The notes below the pieces were generated by a model. It had not been told where the DNA came from, ran no database searches, and worked only from the letters and a program-made list of their open reading frames with translations. 64,000 bases of DNA from Babesia bovis T2Bo (lineage: Eukaryota > Apicomplexa > Aconoidasida > Piroplasmida > Babesiidae): positions 830,501 to 894,500 of the forward strand of contig NW_026261571.1 in the NCBI RefSeq assembly GCF_000165395.2, written 5' to 3'. This document shows positions 9,506 to 20,999 of the stretch, in pieces; the stretch's first letter is position 1, and each line of letters starts with the position of its first letter. The translations under genes and the position numbers were made by a program.

Positions 9506-11356
9506 ATGCCACGAACCATAAGGTCCAGAGATGTAGTCGCAACGCTGAAACCTACTCCAGATCACACGTGTAGCCCACTGTCACGCTGTATACGTTCTTT
9601 GCCTACAGATGTGCGTGTTTGGGGGTCCTCACTCATTGAACTAAAGCCAAGGTTAATTAAAGGAATAGTGCAGCGAAATGTTTTGGCTTTTCATAGACGT
9701 TTCAAACGTGTTGAATTGATATCCAATGGCCGTCGGGTGAATCCAAATGCCATTCAGTTAAGTACTCTAAGGCCTCAGCTTGCTGGAGGGGATTTATTTA
9801 TTGCAGCGCCGCAACGTAGCGGTAAAACGTTATTATACCTACTTCCTGAAGCATTACGTCAGGCTTACGGTAGTGATAATACAAACGTGCAATTTAAACA
9901 CAAGGTTTTGGTGATTGTGCCTACAGTGGATTTAGTTCTGCTTGGTAGTAGATCTGCTTTTGGTGTTTTACGTCAATCGTCTAGAGTCCTAGGATTGTAC
10001 TACAAGAATATCATCAGTGGAGAGCATGCAAACTTAGTATCGGAAGCCGATATCATATACACCACGCCTAATTGTGCTTTGAAGGCCATTCTTGGCTCTC
10101 CTAACATTTTTAAAGATGTTAGAGTTCTGGTCCTTGATGAAGTACACCGGCTATTAAAAGCACAGTCTGCGTCGATTGTTTTAAGGGTTAAATCATTGTT
10201 GCAGGCAGATGTTCAAACCATTGCATTGGCGCCTCGAAATGATCACATGTTGCGAGAAATCGTGACTCGAGCTCTAAGGGTGGACATGAGATTAATATCG
10301 TTCTGTGGAGACCACGGTGGACAAAGGGTCACCCGGCATATTTGGGGTCCTCAGCGCAGTTCAAAATCTGCTGAATTGGCTCTAATGGATTTAAGTGGAC
10401 CAACCACTGTGGAACATACCAACACGCTTGAGAACAAGGTCCATCGTACTAGACTCCATATTCTCGAACATTCTAGAACTACGGATCTCTATGTAGGAGA
10501 CTTCCATAAATGTGAATATATTTTAGTAGAGCCTTACAAATTAGCTGAACTTGTGAATTGGAGTTTAGGTATAGGTACCAAATCTGTGGTATTCTTTCCG
10601 ACCGTTAGGATGACTCAATTTTGCTATATTTATTTCAAGCATTTTAGGCAATACGACAACAATGTTTATGCTCTGCATGGTGGATTATCCCAAGAAAAAC
10701 GGCGTTATTCCATAGATATGTTTACGACCATTAATAAAGGCGTACTCTTCTCTACGGACATTGGGTCGTTAGGTCTTAATTTAGGTACTATCGATACTGT
10801 GATACATGTCGGTGCTCCGGAATCGGTTGATACGTTATCAGATCGTGTTAATACTGTCAATGGAGATTTAAATGGAGCACGTAATATATTCTTATTACAC
10901 GACCTTGATGCCCATGTGCTCTATGAGGCTTCGCAGCACAATTGCGACATAAGACCAACTACCGATAAGAGTTACACTAATAGTCATTTTGATGTGCAGC
11001 ATACCTGGGTGGAAAATCCCTGTTACCGGGCTTCCTGTGAATTGATGTACCGATCGCTAATTGGCTACTACTGCAATCAGGCATATAGGCTTAAATTCGA
11101 GCGCTGGCAAGTACCTAGCCTGGTTAACGAAATTGTTAAATCATTTGGATTCACCGATACATTTAGTGTTACGAGGCAGTTTGCATCCCGACTACAACTC
11201 TGGGATGCTCCGGGTCTTGTCATAGAACGAACAGCCCCAATGAAGACTGAGCTTCAGGCAGCTGCGGCAGGTTACCCTGGTTTTCGTTCAAGATATTTAC
11301 AAACTAATGTGGCAAATGTCGATCAGCATTTGAAACTTCGACCGCAAGAGGTCTAA
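9506..11356 (+). CDS. Divergent DEAD-box RNA helicase-like protein
   Basis: Superfamily 2 helicase fold, 616 residues from the ATG at 9506 (the frame is open slightly upstream but only with a TTG). Motif I reads APQRSGKT, motif Ia VIVPTVDL, motif Ib TTPNCAL and motif II VLDEVH; in the second lobe VFFPTVRM, LHGGLSQEKR and FSTDIGSLGLNLG are clear. Two key motifs are eroded: motif III (SAT) reads LAPR, and the motif VI arginine box (HRxGR) reads SDRVNTVNG. It may therefore bind RNA with weak or no ATP-driven unwinding. The basic, acid-poor N-terminus suggests mitochondrial import. Organelle RNA processing or ribosome assembly is the likeliest role, by inference. Confidence 0.85.
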   Translation: MPRTIRSRDVVATLKPTPDHTCSPLSRCIRSLPTDVRVWGSSLIELKPRLIKGIVQRNVLAFHRRFKRVELISNGRRVNPNAIQLSTLRPQLAGGDLFIAAPQRSGKTLLYLLPEALRQAYGSDNTNVQFKHKVLVIVPTVDLVLLGSRSAFGVLRQSSRVLGLYYKNIISGEHANLVSEADIIYTTPNCALKAILGSPNIFKDVRVLVLDEVHRLLKAQSASIVLRVKSLLQADVQTIALAPRNDHMLREIVTRALRVDMRLISFCGDHGGQRVTRHIWGPQRSSKSAELALMDLSGPTTVEHTNTLENKVHRTRLHILEHSRTTDLYVGDFHKCEYILVEPYKLAELVNWSLGIGTKSVVFFPTVRMTQFCYIYFKHFRQYDNNVYALHGGLSQEKRRYSIDMFTTINKGVLFSTDIGSLGLNLGTIDTVIHVGAPESVDTLSDRVNTVNGDLNGARNIFLLHDLDAHVLYEASQHNCDIRPTTDKSYTNSHFDVQHTWVENPCYRASCELMYRSLIGYYCNQAYRLKFERWQVPSLVNEIVKSFGFTDTFSVTRQFASRLQLWDAPGLVIERTAPMKTELQAAAAGYPGFRSRYLQTNVANVDQHLKLRPQEV

Positions 11357-11512
11357 TGTTATATCGGACACTTTAACGTAGCATCCTGCACGCACTGTTA
11401 GGTGTCTATATCAATTATGCAATGATGCTCTCCATTTGGTATAAGTACCTGAACATTTGATGCCTATTGTTTTATTTATAATGCTGCATTGTATGTATTT
11501 TATGCTGTTGTT

Positions 11513-12341
11513 TCATAGCAATTCCGCCAATATGTTAAAGGCATATTTTATTTCTTCGCGATTATTACAGCCTAAGATGGCTAATTTACCACTTTTGTAT
11601 ATAATACAAGTGGCACATCGTGTTTTCTCTTGTGTTATGCGTGCTAGTTCCACTTCCAACTCACGTTCCAGTTCTATCCCAGCATCCCATACAGGATTTT
11701 CTGCCGTGGGCATAGTATCAGGGTCCGTTGGCGGATTCGGGAGATCTATTTGTAATCTAACACATATATTGGACAAGCTGGTAATGTGATGTTTCGCTTT
11801 TCTGCCGTTATGTAACAGTAGTCTAAGATTTATTGGTCCGTCGAAAACGACCTTGCAATATAGCTGATCTATGGTTATGTTCTTTGCGATCTCATTCACC
11901 GGTAGCACGTTGTGGTTGGTAATATATGTCCATTCCAATCCATTACCATGTGATTCTTGATTTGGGTGCATTATAACTTTCCATTTCGTTCGGTATCTTA
12001 GTTTGTAGACAACCCTTTTAAGTTGTTCCTTGGCCTGTGACTCTGTTAGGGTGCCCATAATAACTAGGCGTCCGTTTGAGTATATTCTGCATAGTGAAAA
12101 GGGTGATACTATGACGAACTGGACACACAATCCCATGTACTCACTTCTGGCAAAGCTACGCGCTATATGCAGAAGGTCGTCATTTTGTAAGCCTTGTCTA
12201 CTGATGACTACTGATGCCCAAACGACACAAAGTGTAGATTTTGTTATTTTTAGGCCTGCAGGTATCTATTATCCGTAGCCAGGACCTACCTTCTGGCTGT
12301 CGACAGTCTATCAGTGACACATCTATCGTTTCATCAAGCAT
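11513..12341 (-). CDS. TATA-binding-protein-like factor (TBP-related)
   Basis: Two exons, 12341-12290 and 12255-11513, give 264 residues. The fold is that of the TBP core: each half ends with a strand-turn-helix pattern, CRIYSNGRLVIMGTLTESQA in repeat 1 and CIIYKSGKLAILGCNNREEI in repeat 2, matching the TBP signature (F-x-SGK-x-V-x-TGAK). The TBP-typical phenylalanines at the DNA kink and the TGAK motifs are replaced (MGTL, LGCN). It is therefore a divergent TBP-like/TRF protein rather than the general TBP. Expected role: nuclear promoter recognition in RNA polymerase I, II or III initiation. The start MLDET requires removal of a 34-nt intron whose ends fit. Confidence 0.75.
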
Positions 12342-12416
12342 CTGATATGTACAGCAGAGTTAATGAAAGAAATGCATGAAATTAATCGTACATTGTTTTG
12401 GATGTGTGGGATATTA

Positions 12417-14082
12417 TCAAGTCCTCCACATCGAAGATGTCATGGAATCCGAGGGGCCATGCGGGTTAGCTTGGCCGGATGAATTGGGGAAGCCATAAAA
12501 CGGCTGTTGAGGTGTGTAGAAACCTACCAATCCCGGTGGAGTCTGTAATCGGTCGTGTTGGTAACCGTAGTTCACGTAAACTCCGTTGAGGTGATGGCGG
12601 CTGTCCTTAGGTACATAATGTTCATTAGCCGTTTGCCTATAATTCTTGTGTTTATCATCTTCGTAGGCATAAGAGAATGGCTGATGCTTTGTGTTTGAGT
12701 AGCGGCTGCCATAGTATCCCATGGGCCAGTGTCCTGGGAATGATACATCAGGTGCGTTTTCCTGATGCATCTGGGCATTGTATCCGGGTATCTGATCAAT
12801 TTGTTCATGTTGTTGTCCACTACTGCAATGACGGGGCATTGTAGGGTTTCCGTCATGCTGCATAAACGATGTCATTGTACAGTCTATAACTTACCACATG
12901 TGAACCACGGGGGTATTTATCGCGCCTGTTCAAACTAGACTGTTGATAAGATGCTGTAGGTGAAGACGGAGCACATCCTGCATCTTTCACAGGTTCGTCA
13001 TCAAAAAAGACAAACATAACGGAAGCATCAATGTCACCACTCAGAGGCTTCGGCATGATAACAGGGGGAGAGTCGTCTACATCGCCGAAGGAATGTCTGA
13101 TTTGTTGGTTCTTTGGTGATATATCCGTTTGTTGAACTTTTGGTGAAATCACTATTTGACTGCGTTGTGGTGAGATGTCCGTAGCCTGTTCTTTGGGTGT
13201 TGGTATCAATTTTTGTTGATTTTGTGTTTCCATCATAATCCTTTCGCTAACTTCCAGTTTCTTTAAAGTTTCCTCTGCCTTCGCAAGAGCAATTGCATCC
13301 ACGCCATGTTCTCCTTCTGGTTTAACCGCCTTGGTCTCCTGCTGCACAGGCTTGGGTTCAACAGGCTTCTTAGACTGCTTGGGCTGAGCTGGTGCTTCAG
13401 GTGATGTAACTCCGGGTGGTAATTCAATGGTCGTGTCTTCTGGTTTCGTCTTTAGCAGTGCTGCCCATTGCATTGGGAATGGTTTTTTGGAATTTTGTTG
13501 CGGATGCTTTTGCACTTCTTTCCATCCATCCTTGGAACTACTATCTTTGGGGTTATCTCGAGTTGGCTTCTTTTCTCTTTTGTTCTTGAAGTTTTCCATT
13601 TCAACAGCAGTTTCCACTGGAGTAACAACTGTAGACGCCACTGTGGCACTGGAGGTTACAATTCCTACTGCCTGGTTTACTAACACGGATGGGCTAGTAT
13701 CTTTAACATTCTTTGGGCGGCGTTGCGTCTTCACTTCAGGTACGTGCCCAACTTTGTTTCCTTCACGCCTGAAATTGTTACCACTACCTTTACTTCCCTT
13801 TGCCGTAGGGGAGTTCTTGACCTTCTGTGGTTTAACAACTGTCCATTCTCCCTGCTCGTGGCCTATGTTGATTTCCATAATGCGATCTACTTCCTGTTGG
13901 ATTTTTTCACCATTATAATCGCACGCTTTCACCAGTTGTATGATCTCGGTATGGTTATAATTATAGCCTTCAAGAACAGGTAGAAGATTGCCCACCCATT
14001 TCTGGCTTCTGGGTGAACCGGGATAGGTAACCTCTTCTCGGCTACCTTTTCCCCGATGTTTATTCATAGGTATCTTGGCCAT
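12417..14082 (-). CDS. Disordered protein with N-terminal UBA/CUE-like helical domain
   Basis: Exons 14082-12895 and 12857-12417 give 542 residues. Residues ~28-75 (KWVGNLLPVLEGYNYNHTEI through EQGEWTVV) form a small three-helix UBA/CUE-like unit followed by a Trp motif. This resembles the N-terminal domain of SPATS2-type RNA-binding cytoplasmic proteins. The rest is low complexity: Lys/Pro/Ser-rich to residue ~260, Gln-rich repeats of a QQTDISPK/QATDISPQ type at about 310-340, and a C-terminal exon rich in Tyr, His, Gln, Gly and Pro. Such composition is typical of RNA-granule proteins. The family is suggested, not proven. Confidence 0.72.
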
Positions 14083-14542
14083 TCTGTAAAATAGTGAGGT
14101 AAGTTGGAAGACATGTTACTTCAGCAATTTCTGACATCTCAAGACGGGCTATAGACACAGGTTGTGTAACATGGTCTGACACATTGAAACCATGCATATA
14201 GATATTATAAAATTATACAAATGACATATATATAGACGATGGGACTTACTTTCTGTGCGGAAAATGCATGTGAGTCCTTGAACTCTAGCGATATTTGCGA
14301 ATGATTACTACGTCATCCACTTATGGACGATTATGACTTTTTTATTAGACCTGGTACCTCAGGAAAGGGAGACTTTTGTATTTAGACCGTGCACAACACT
14401 ACCTTGTCTGGAGGGTCGATGTGCTTGTGAGGAAAGTCGCGACAAACGAATGATCTCCACTGGGCTATCAACGACCTTCGTTCCAGATATATGGATTATT
14501 TAAATATGTAGGTGTAAATGGGTATATTTCAATATTTTAGGA
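14083..14542. other. Intergenic, no gene seen
   Basis: 460 bp upstream of the UBA/CUE-like gene. I see no supported exon or RNA. Confidence 0.4.
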
Positions 14543-14743
14543 TTAATAAATTCGCATTATTTTTCTTTTTAGTTCCACATCGAACGAAATTGGCACCACT
14601 ATTATACGCAGCTGGTATCTAACAATTATAACAATAATAATAATGCCTATTGCGTATTCTAAATGTTGCCAAAATTTTGAGTGAAAGGTGTACGTAACAA
14701 GATTCCATATGGGCAATGGCATAGGAGCACATATCAATTCCAT
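14543..14743 (-). CDS. Possible 66-residue single-span membrane protein
   Basis: Short intact frame from an ATG at 14743. One hydrophobic segment (about residues 28-50, IGIIIIVIIVRYQL) is followed by a basic tail ending KRKIMRIY. No family recognised. The ATG is only 27 bp from the start codon of the GPN3 gene on the other strand, which leaves little room for two promoters. It may be a tail-anchored or inner-membrane microprotein, or a chance frame in AT-rich DNA. Confidence 0.3.
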   Translation of the reverse strand: MELICAPMPLPIWNLVTYTFHSKFWQHLEYAIGIIIIVIIVRYQLRIIVVPISFDVELKRKIMRIY

Positions 14744-14770
14744 GATTCTGTTTATTTATTAGATATTTAA

Positions 14771-15853
14771 ATGCGTTATGCTCAAATAGTAGTTGGTCCT
14801 GCCGGCAGCGGTAAAACGACGTATTGTAAAGCGTTGCAGGAATACTTGTCGGCCTGCCGTCGCCGTTGTCATATCATTAACCTAGATCCGGCTACTGAAG
14901 AGGATGTGCACTTTGAGGATGCTGAAGGCACGCAGAAGGTTGGTTCCTCTAAGGAAGGTTGGTTTTATCAGTGTTTTTCTTAATTCTTTACAGAATACAG
15001 TACATTCGACACAGACATCCGTGACTTTGTAGACATTGGTACCGTTATAGAGGAAGATGAGCTGGGTCCCAATGCAGCGCTCGTTAAGAGTGCTGAGATG
15101 CTCACTGATAATATAGAATGGCTTGCTGAACAGATCGAGGAGACGTATAGTGACGAGTCATACTTGCTATTCGATACTCCTGGGCAAGTAGAATTATTTG
15201 TCCACCTTTCTTATGTGAAGAGTATATCGCAACTATTATATAGGCTCAACATAAATGCTGTTGCTGTGTTTCTATTAGACGTCAGCTTCATGGCTGACCC
15301 AACTAAATTGATAGCTGGGTCCATGGCTGGTCTTGCCGCTATGGCGAATCTGCAGCTTCCACATATCAATGTGCTCACTAAGTGTGACCTGTTGTATGAT
15401 GCGGTTTCTGACGGTCAATTCAAGTTGAGGCCTTTCCTTGACATCACGAGTAGCACCTTTGGTCTGTCTGCCAGTGACCTTGCTTTCCAGAGAGACTTGT
15501 TCAAGAATCCTTCCAAGTCCAATGCATCTGATGACGAGGGTGGCTATTCTTCTTACGATTCTGATCCTGGGTTTGACGACGAGCCGACAGTAGACTATGA
15601 TACTCTCTGTGGTTTTATTAACCGCGGCCCTGATGATCTTCTGAACTCGTTGGACAGCCACTTGCCACCGAAGTACAAGCGTCTTAACTCGGCGTTCGCA
15701 TCACTTCTGGAAGATTATAATTTGATTAGCTTCGTACCTCTAAACATCAATGACGAGGGATCTCTAGAGCAGCTGGTTGTGGCAACGGATATTTGCTTGC
15801 AATACGGCGAGGACGCCGAACCCAGGGCTAACTTTGATATGAATGCTGAATAG
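14771..15853 (+). CDS. GPN3: GPN-loop GTPase 3
   Basis: Assembly factor for RNA polymerase II (import of the polymerase into the nucleus), a paralogue-specific member of the GPN family. Exons 14771-14942 and 14997-15853 give 342 residues; the 54-nt intron places a donor inside VEYSTFD. Visible: P-loop GPAGSGKTTYC at the N-terminus, INLDPATEE, DIRDF, the diagnostic Gly-Pro-Asn loop in ELGPNAAL, switch II FDTPGQVELF, TKCD for base binding, and the C-terminal IQYGED-like LQYGEDAEP. MRYAQIVVGPAGSGK is closer to GPN3 than to GPN1 or GPN2. An acidic Asp/Tyr/Ser insertion at about residues 225-250 is unusual for the family. Confidence 0.93.
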
Positions 15854-15938
15854 TGCATTATATAATGTTATTACTAATGAAGTACATTTACAGCGGCACT
15901 ATATTGCTAGTAATGTTATGATCAATTGCTCAACATTT

Positions 15939-16619
15939 CTAGAAGGTATCGTCGTGCTGTTCCTCCAGTGGTATAACGTGATATTTGGTGGGCACAACTG
16001 CTTCTTCTGGTGCCTTGGCCTTATTTGGCTCCGGGTGGTACAAAGCATTTATCTTTCTGAGCAAACCGGACAATAAGTCTCGTGATTCCTCCGTGACATC
16101 AGATGCCACCGGTGAATTGATACAACGAACTTTGCAGCTTACAGGGTAATCTCCAGGTTTCAGCTCATTCGCCGACATACTTAATGTGCAGCAAGTCTCG
16201 CATATATTTTTACTGCAATCGTAGCTTTCGTAGATTTCCCCGTTGGCACACATTAGCTCTATGGCACCTAGGCATCAATATCATATCCTATAAATCACTT
16301 ACGTATACGTGAGAAAGAACACGTGCATAATTTAGGGATATCTTTGTTCTCAGCAAATATGTTATTGAGAACACAAACCTGGGCTGAAGTAGAGTTAACA
16401 AATCTATCATCTCGCCATACCATCGTATATGTCGTTCAGAGAGAAGATTTTTGCCATTGTCAACGGCACCACACTCCTTTCCATTAGCTGTGTAAACTGA
16501 GCGAGAGGCGCTACTGTGGAACATCCGGTAGATGGTAACATAGACACCAGGAATACCCCTGCTATTATCCATAGCTTGACGTTGAATAATTCCTGCATTT
16601 TGTCTATGGTAAATAGCAT
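15939..16619 (-). CDS. Small secreted cysteine-rich protein, three exons
   Basis: Exons 16619-16421, 16383-16303 and 16267-15939 give 202 residues. A hydrophobic segment at residues 14-30 (LWIIAGVFLVSMLPSTG) acts as signal peptide or anchor. The mature part has eleven cysteines clustered between about residues 70 and 150, in patterns LCTC, DCSKNICETCC and SCKVRC, suggesting a disulfide-bonded extracellular fold. A charged, unstructured tail of ~50 residues follows. I do not recognise a named family. A secreted or surface role at invasion or in the vacuole is possible but not shown. Confidence 0.78.
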
Positions 16620-17207
16620 CCTAAGGCGATAAGATTGTCTATATGTATATACAGTGCTATAATTCTATATATGACAACATTGGTATTCTATTCTTCTCCG
16701 AGCGGTTATTTCATTGTTGTTGGCCCTTGTTACTAAATGCATCGTTGATGTTAGTGTAGTAGTCTGTATACATTATATTCACGGTCGTTTTAAAGTTATA
16801 CTTACGTGGTTGTTGAGGTATACCCCCCTTGTATTCGGTTTGTTTGACGTCAAGTTTATACCTGGCAAGAGCCTTCTCACGGTGCGGACTTTTGAGGCAC
16901 CTGAAAACATATTAGATATATCTAAAACAAAACTGTGTATACAATATATCATAGCGTTAATTTCGTTGAAATAGTTCGATTATAGGAGAATAAAACGTTT
17001 ATCGTTTGTGGACATATCATTACCTGCAAAGAATTTCAGCCATATCCAGGGTATATCTCGAGAAGGATGATTTTGCTGAGCGCCACATTTGGATTGAATT
17101 TAAAGGAAATGTGTAACCCTGAAATGTTTATGCCGTTTTTGTACTGGTGGGCATCCCCTATATATACACATCGCATGTACATTAACGCACGAAGTCAGTT
17201 TTAACAA
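16620..17207. other. Intergenic between divergent genes, nothing found
   Basis: 588 bp between the starts of the cysteine-rich protein gene (leftward) and TypA (rightward). An 86-codon frame on the plus strand (16714-16974) has no ATG start and no family features. The region must contain two promoters. Confidence 0.45.
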
Positions 17208-19127
17208 ATGATATTTCACACCTGTAGGCTGTTTACGCATCTGACTCGTTTAGCACTTCGTCCGGAGTCATGCTTCCATCGCAGATTTTCTTACATTCGC
17301 AACATTGCTGTTGTTGCTCACGTTGACCATGGTAAAACCACTCTTGTGGATGGTCTTTTGCGCTGTAGTGGTGAAACTCTGACTCACAGTCGTGCTTTGG
17401 ATAGCAATGAGCTGGAGAAGGAAAGGGGTATCACCATATGTTCCAAGGTCACCAGGGTTGAATGGTCTGGTAAGACATTTAACATTGTTGACACACCTGG
17501 TCACGCTGACTTTGGTGGTGAGGTTGAGCGTATTTTGAACATTGTGGATTGCGTATGTCTATTAGTTGATGTTGTTGAGGGACCTAAACCTCAGACTACT
17601 TTTGTTTTGCGCAAGGCACTGGAGAACCCTGCCCTAAGAGCCTTGGTTGTGGTCAACAAATGTGACCGTGAGTGTAACAAGACTCAATCGGATATAGAGA
17701 ATGAGTTATTCGAGCTTTTTGTCAACTGCGGTGCCTCCGATGACCAACTTGAGTTCCCTGTTCTTTTTGCCTCTGCTAAGGAAAACTGGGTATCCCATTC
17801 ATTTCCCATTGACCGTTCATCAGTCCACGATACTTCTTTAATTCTTGAATCATTATCTCAGGTTGCTCCCGCTCCTGTTGTGGCTTCGCATGACTTCTTT
17901 ACGCTCCAGGTATCTCTCCTTGACTTCGATGAGGGTTGCACTTTGATCACTGGTAAGGTGAATAGCGGCAGTGTGAAGAAAGGTGATACCCTACATGTGA
18001 AGGATCCGAGTGGAAAGGTGAAGGGTCACATGGTAGTAAAAGACATTTACGTTGCGAGGCGTGAAGGCAAAGTCAAATGGAACGGTGTGGCCCGTGTGGG
18101 TGACATCATATCTATCCAATGTCACAAGGGTGTCATTCCCGAAATTAACGATACTGTTGGCTCATGCACTAATTTTGATGCTTTGGAGCCTGTCAAAATA
18201 TCCGAACCCGTTATTTCCGTTATGATTTCGGCAAACAGCAGTCCATTGGCTGGTACTGATGGCAAGCTCCAGACAACTGCCGACATTGGCAAGCGCTTGA
18301 TGCACGAGGCCAAGCGCAACCTGACTCTGCGTGTTGAAGAAAATGCAGATAAAACGGCATTTTATTTGAAAGGTCGAGGTGAACTCCAGATTGGAGTGTT
18401 ACTGGAAAACATGCGACGTGAGGGCTATGAGATGACTGTTTCTCCACTATCTGCTATAACCAAGATTGGTGACGATGGTGTCGAGATGGAGGCTTTACAG
18501 CAATTGTTAGTTATATGTCCAAGCGACATGGCCCCTAATGTAGTGGACCTATTATCATCCCGTGGCGTTGAGGTAGTATCATATTCAGGTAAGTTTACGA
18601 AACGTGCATTTTGATTTTTATTAGATTGCCAAGGTGGTACTGAGAAGTTTACTCAGTTGGAATTCTTGGGTACTACCACTCAATTACTTGGTTTAATGAT
18701 TTCTCTGCGCGATATCACTCGGGGACGTGGTGAGATTGCTGTGTCAACTGTGGACTACCGTCCCTACGAGAAGAACAACCAGAATTTCCGCAAGAATGGC
18801 TGCCTTATATCTAGCTGCGCTGGCGTGGCTACTCCATTTGGTCTCGAACCGGCTATGTCCAAGGGCTCGCTTTTCATTTCGGAAGGTACACGTGTCTACG
18901 AGGGCATGGTGATTGGTGAATCGGGTAATGATAAAGACCTTTATTTAAACGTAGTGAGAACAAAACCTGTGACTGGTATGCGCAACAAAGGGAGCGAACA
19001 AATCATAAGGATCGTTTCGAGGCAGCTTACTGTAGAGCAGGCACTGGCATTCCTGACCCATGATGAGCAGCTTGAGCTAACTCCAAAACGCATTGCTATC
19101 AGGAAGAAGCAACTAACTAAGCGATAA
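17208..19127 (+). CDS. typA: TypA/BipA ribosome-associated GTPase, organelle-targeted
   Basis: Translational GTPase of the EF-G/BipA group that acts on the bacterial-type ribosome. Exons 17208-18588 and 18625-19127 (36-nt intron) give 627 residues, close to the bacterial ~605 plus a leader. G motifs: AHVDHGKTTLV, KERGITI, DTPGHADF, NKCD, and an SA-type G5 (FASAKENW). Domain 2, then the EF-G-like domains with KGRGELQIGVLLENMRREGYE, follow; the BipA-specific C-terminal domain has GTRVYEGMVIGE and LTPKRIAIRKKQL. The ~28-residue leader (FHTCRLFTHLTRLALRPESC) is basic and acid-poor, which suits mitochondrial import better than apicoplast import because a clear signal peptide is lacking. Confidence 0.94.
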
Positions 19128-19661
19128 TGTAGATGTTTTGTTTGTTTATTATAGCTATTTGGATGATGTGTTATCAAAGTTGTGCGGGACCAGCCCAAAG
19201 TTGTCTTCCAAACAAAGGCCACTTGAGATCACTATGCCTCGAATAGAGACATAATAGAACATCAAATGGTCTTAATGTGACTTTATTAAAGTGGTATTAT
19301 AGCTCTAGAATACAATGGTGCGTGTTTTTTAATGTCCAGTGGTAGCATCATTGGGATGGGAAACGTGGTGAACACATACCGTGTATCTCTGGTCTACTTT
19401 GGATTCAATGGCGTCTTTATATGATCTTCATATTGTGAAAGTACAGCTCTAATCGTTTATAAGGTCTACAGAATATCTTGTATTTTGACCAAGTGGCGCT
19501 TTGTCTAGCCTTCTGTACGTATCATGTACTTCATCAGAGGGTGATACTATGAATCTCTATATCTCCCCTTTTGTCACAATTAATATGTTTATGTTTTGTT
19601 AAGACTAATATAACGGTCTTATTTGAATTTTAAATTTTGAAACTATATAATTTTACACAAA
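19128..19661. other. Intergenic, nothing found
   Basis: 534 bp between TypA and the cysteine protease, both rightward. AT-rich, no exon or RNA gene that I can support; it holds the protease promoter. Confidence 0.4.
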
Positions 19662-20999
19662 ATGGAAATACCGGCTGCTGCATCGGACCTATCCAACCTC
19701 GATGATCACTATGTTAGGAGTGATGATGAGGTTAGGGATACTACTCTTATCGGAAGAAGTCGCCGTTGTTGCGTGGGCAAGAAGACTATGTGGATAGTTT
19801 TGCTTGGGACAGCGATCCTTACAGCAGCAATTACCAGTGGTATCATCCTACTGGTAACCAGCTTATCTGGTAGTAAAGCAAAACCATCTGGCGGCGTTAA
19901 GCATATCGGGAAATTTGACGGTCTAAACCGTGCAGATTGCCATGTTTCACCCGAAACATTCGCAGAGCTCTCTTCCATGGCTCACCTTGGTGAAATAAAC
20001 GTCAGTGACCCTGCTGAGATCGTTAAGTACATGGACTTCACTCGCATGGCTAAGAAATTCGATAGAAAGTATGACACTGTTGCTGAGAGGCACACTGCCT
20101 TCTTGAACTTCCGTCGTAACCATGACATTGTTAAGAGTCATGAGCACAACAAGGCTGCCACTTACACCAAGGATTTGAACCATTTCTTTGACAAGGATAT
20201 AAAGGCCGTCGCTGCTAAATTATTGCACAAGATTGATGTTTACAATGAGTCTAACATCAGTGTAACTCCTACTGACACTACTGCCACCAAGGAAAATCAG
20301 CCCATCTACGCTACTCTAAAGAATTATTCAGTTTCCGCTGGATACCCACCAATTGGTAGCAAAGTCAACTTCGAGGACATTGACTGGCGTAGGGCTGATG
20401 CTGTGACTCCGGTGAAGGACCAAGGGATGTGCGGTTCTTGCTGGGCATTTGCCGCTGTAGGTTCTGTCGAGAGCCTCTTGAAGCGTCAAAAAACTGACGT
20501 CAGACTAAGTGAGCAAGAGCTGGTTAGTTGCCAATTGGGCAACCAGGGCTGTAACGGTGGTTACAGCGACTACGCTTTGAACTACATTAAGTTTAACGGT
20601 ATCCACCGATCTGAGGAGTGGCCTTATTTGGCTGCTGATGGCAAATGCGTTGCCCATGATGGAACCAAGTACTACATCAAGGGTTACCACGCAGCCAAGG
20701 GACGCAGCGTCGCCAACCAGCTCCTTGTAATGGGACCCACTGTCGTTTACATTGCCGTTTCTGAGGACCTCATGCACTACAGCGGTGGTGTTTTCAACGG
20801 TGAATGTTCAGACAGCGAGTTGAACCATGCTGTTCTTTTGGTTGGTGAAGGTTACGACAGCGCATTGAAGAAACGTTACTGGTTGCTCAAGAACTCTTGG
20901 GGTACCAGCTGGGGAGAGGACGGTTACTTCAGGCTCGAGCGTACTAACACCCCAACTGACAAATGTGGCGTTCTTTCTTACGGTTATGTCCCATATTAA
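19662..20999 (+). CDS. Papain-family cysteine protease with signal anchor (falcipain/bovipain type)
   Basis: C1A endopeptidase, 445 residues, one exon. A type II membrane anchor lies at about residues 43-66 (WIVLLGTAILTAAI) after a charged cytoplasmic tail, as in falcipains and piroplasm cysteine proteases. The prodomain follows, with FLNFRRNHDIVKSH as the inhibitory helix. The mature enzyme begins near residue 233 (DIDWRRADAVTPVKDQG). Catalytic residues are all present: Gln254 (oxyanion), Cys260 in GSCWAF, His389 in NHAVLLVG, Asn411 in KNSWGTSWG. Likely roles are haemoglobin degradation, egress or processing of surface proteins. Piroplasm proteases of this build are known as bovipain/babesipain; I cannot tell which paralogue this is. 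Confidence 0.95.
   Translation: MEIPAAASDLSNLDDHYVRSDDEVRDTTLIGRSRRCCVGKKTMWIVLLGTAILTAAITSGIILLVTSLSGSKAKPSGGVKHIGKFDGLNRADCHVSPETFAELSSMAHLGEINVSDPAEIVKYMDFTRMAKKFDRKYDTVAERHTAFLNFRRNHDIVKSHEHNKAATYTKDLNHFFDKDIKAVAAKLLHKIDVYNESNISVTPTDTTATKENQPIYATLKNYSVSAGYPPIGSKVNFEDIDWRRADAVTPVKDQGMCGSCWAFAAVGSVESLLKRQKTDVRLSEQELVSCQLGNQGCNGGYSDYALNYIKFNGIHRSEEWPYLAADGKCVAHDGTKYYIKGYHAAKGRSVANQLLVMGPTVVYIAVSEDLMHYSGGVFNGECSDSELNHAVLLVGEGYDSALKKRYWLLKNSWGTSWGEDGYFRLERTNTPTDKCGVLSYGYVPY

Noticed and set aside
16714..16974. 86-codon plus-strand frame between divergent genes
   Set aside because: Non-ATG start and no recognisable pattern; more likely promoter DNA.
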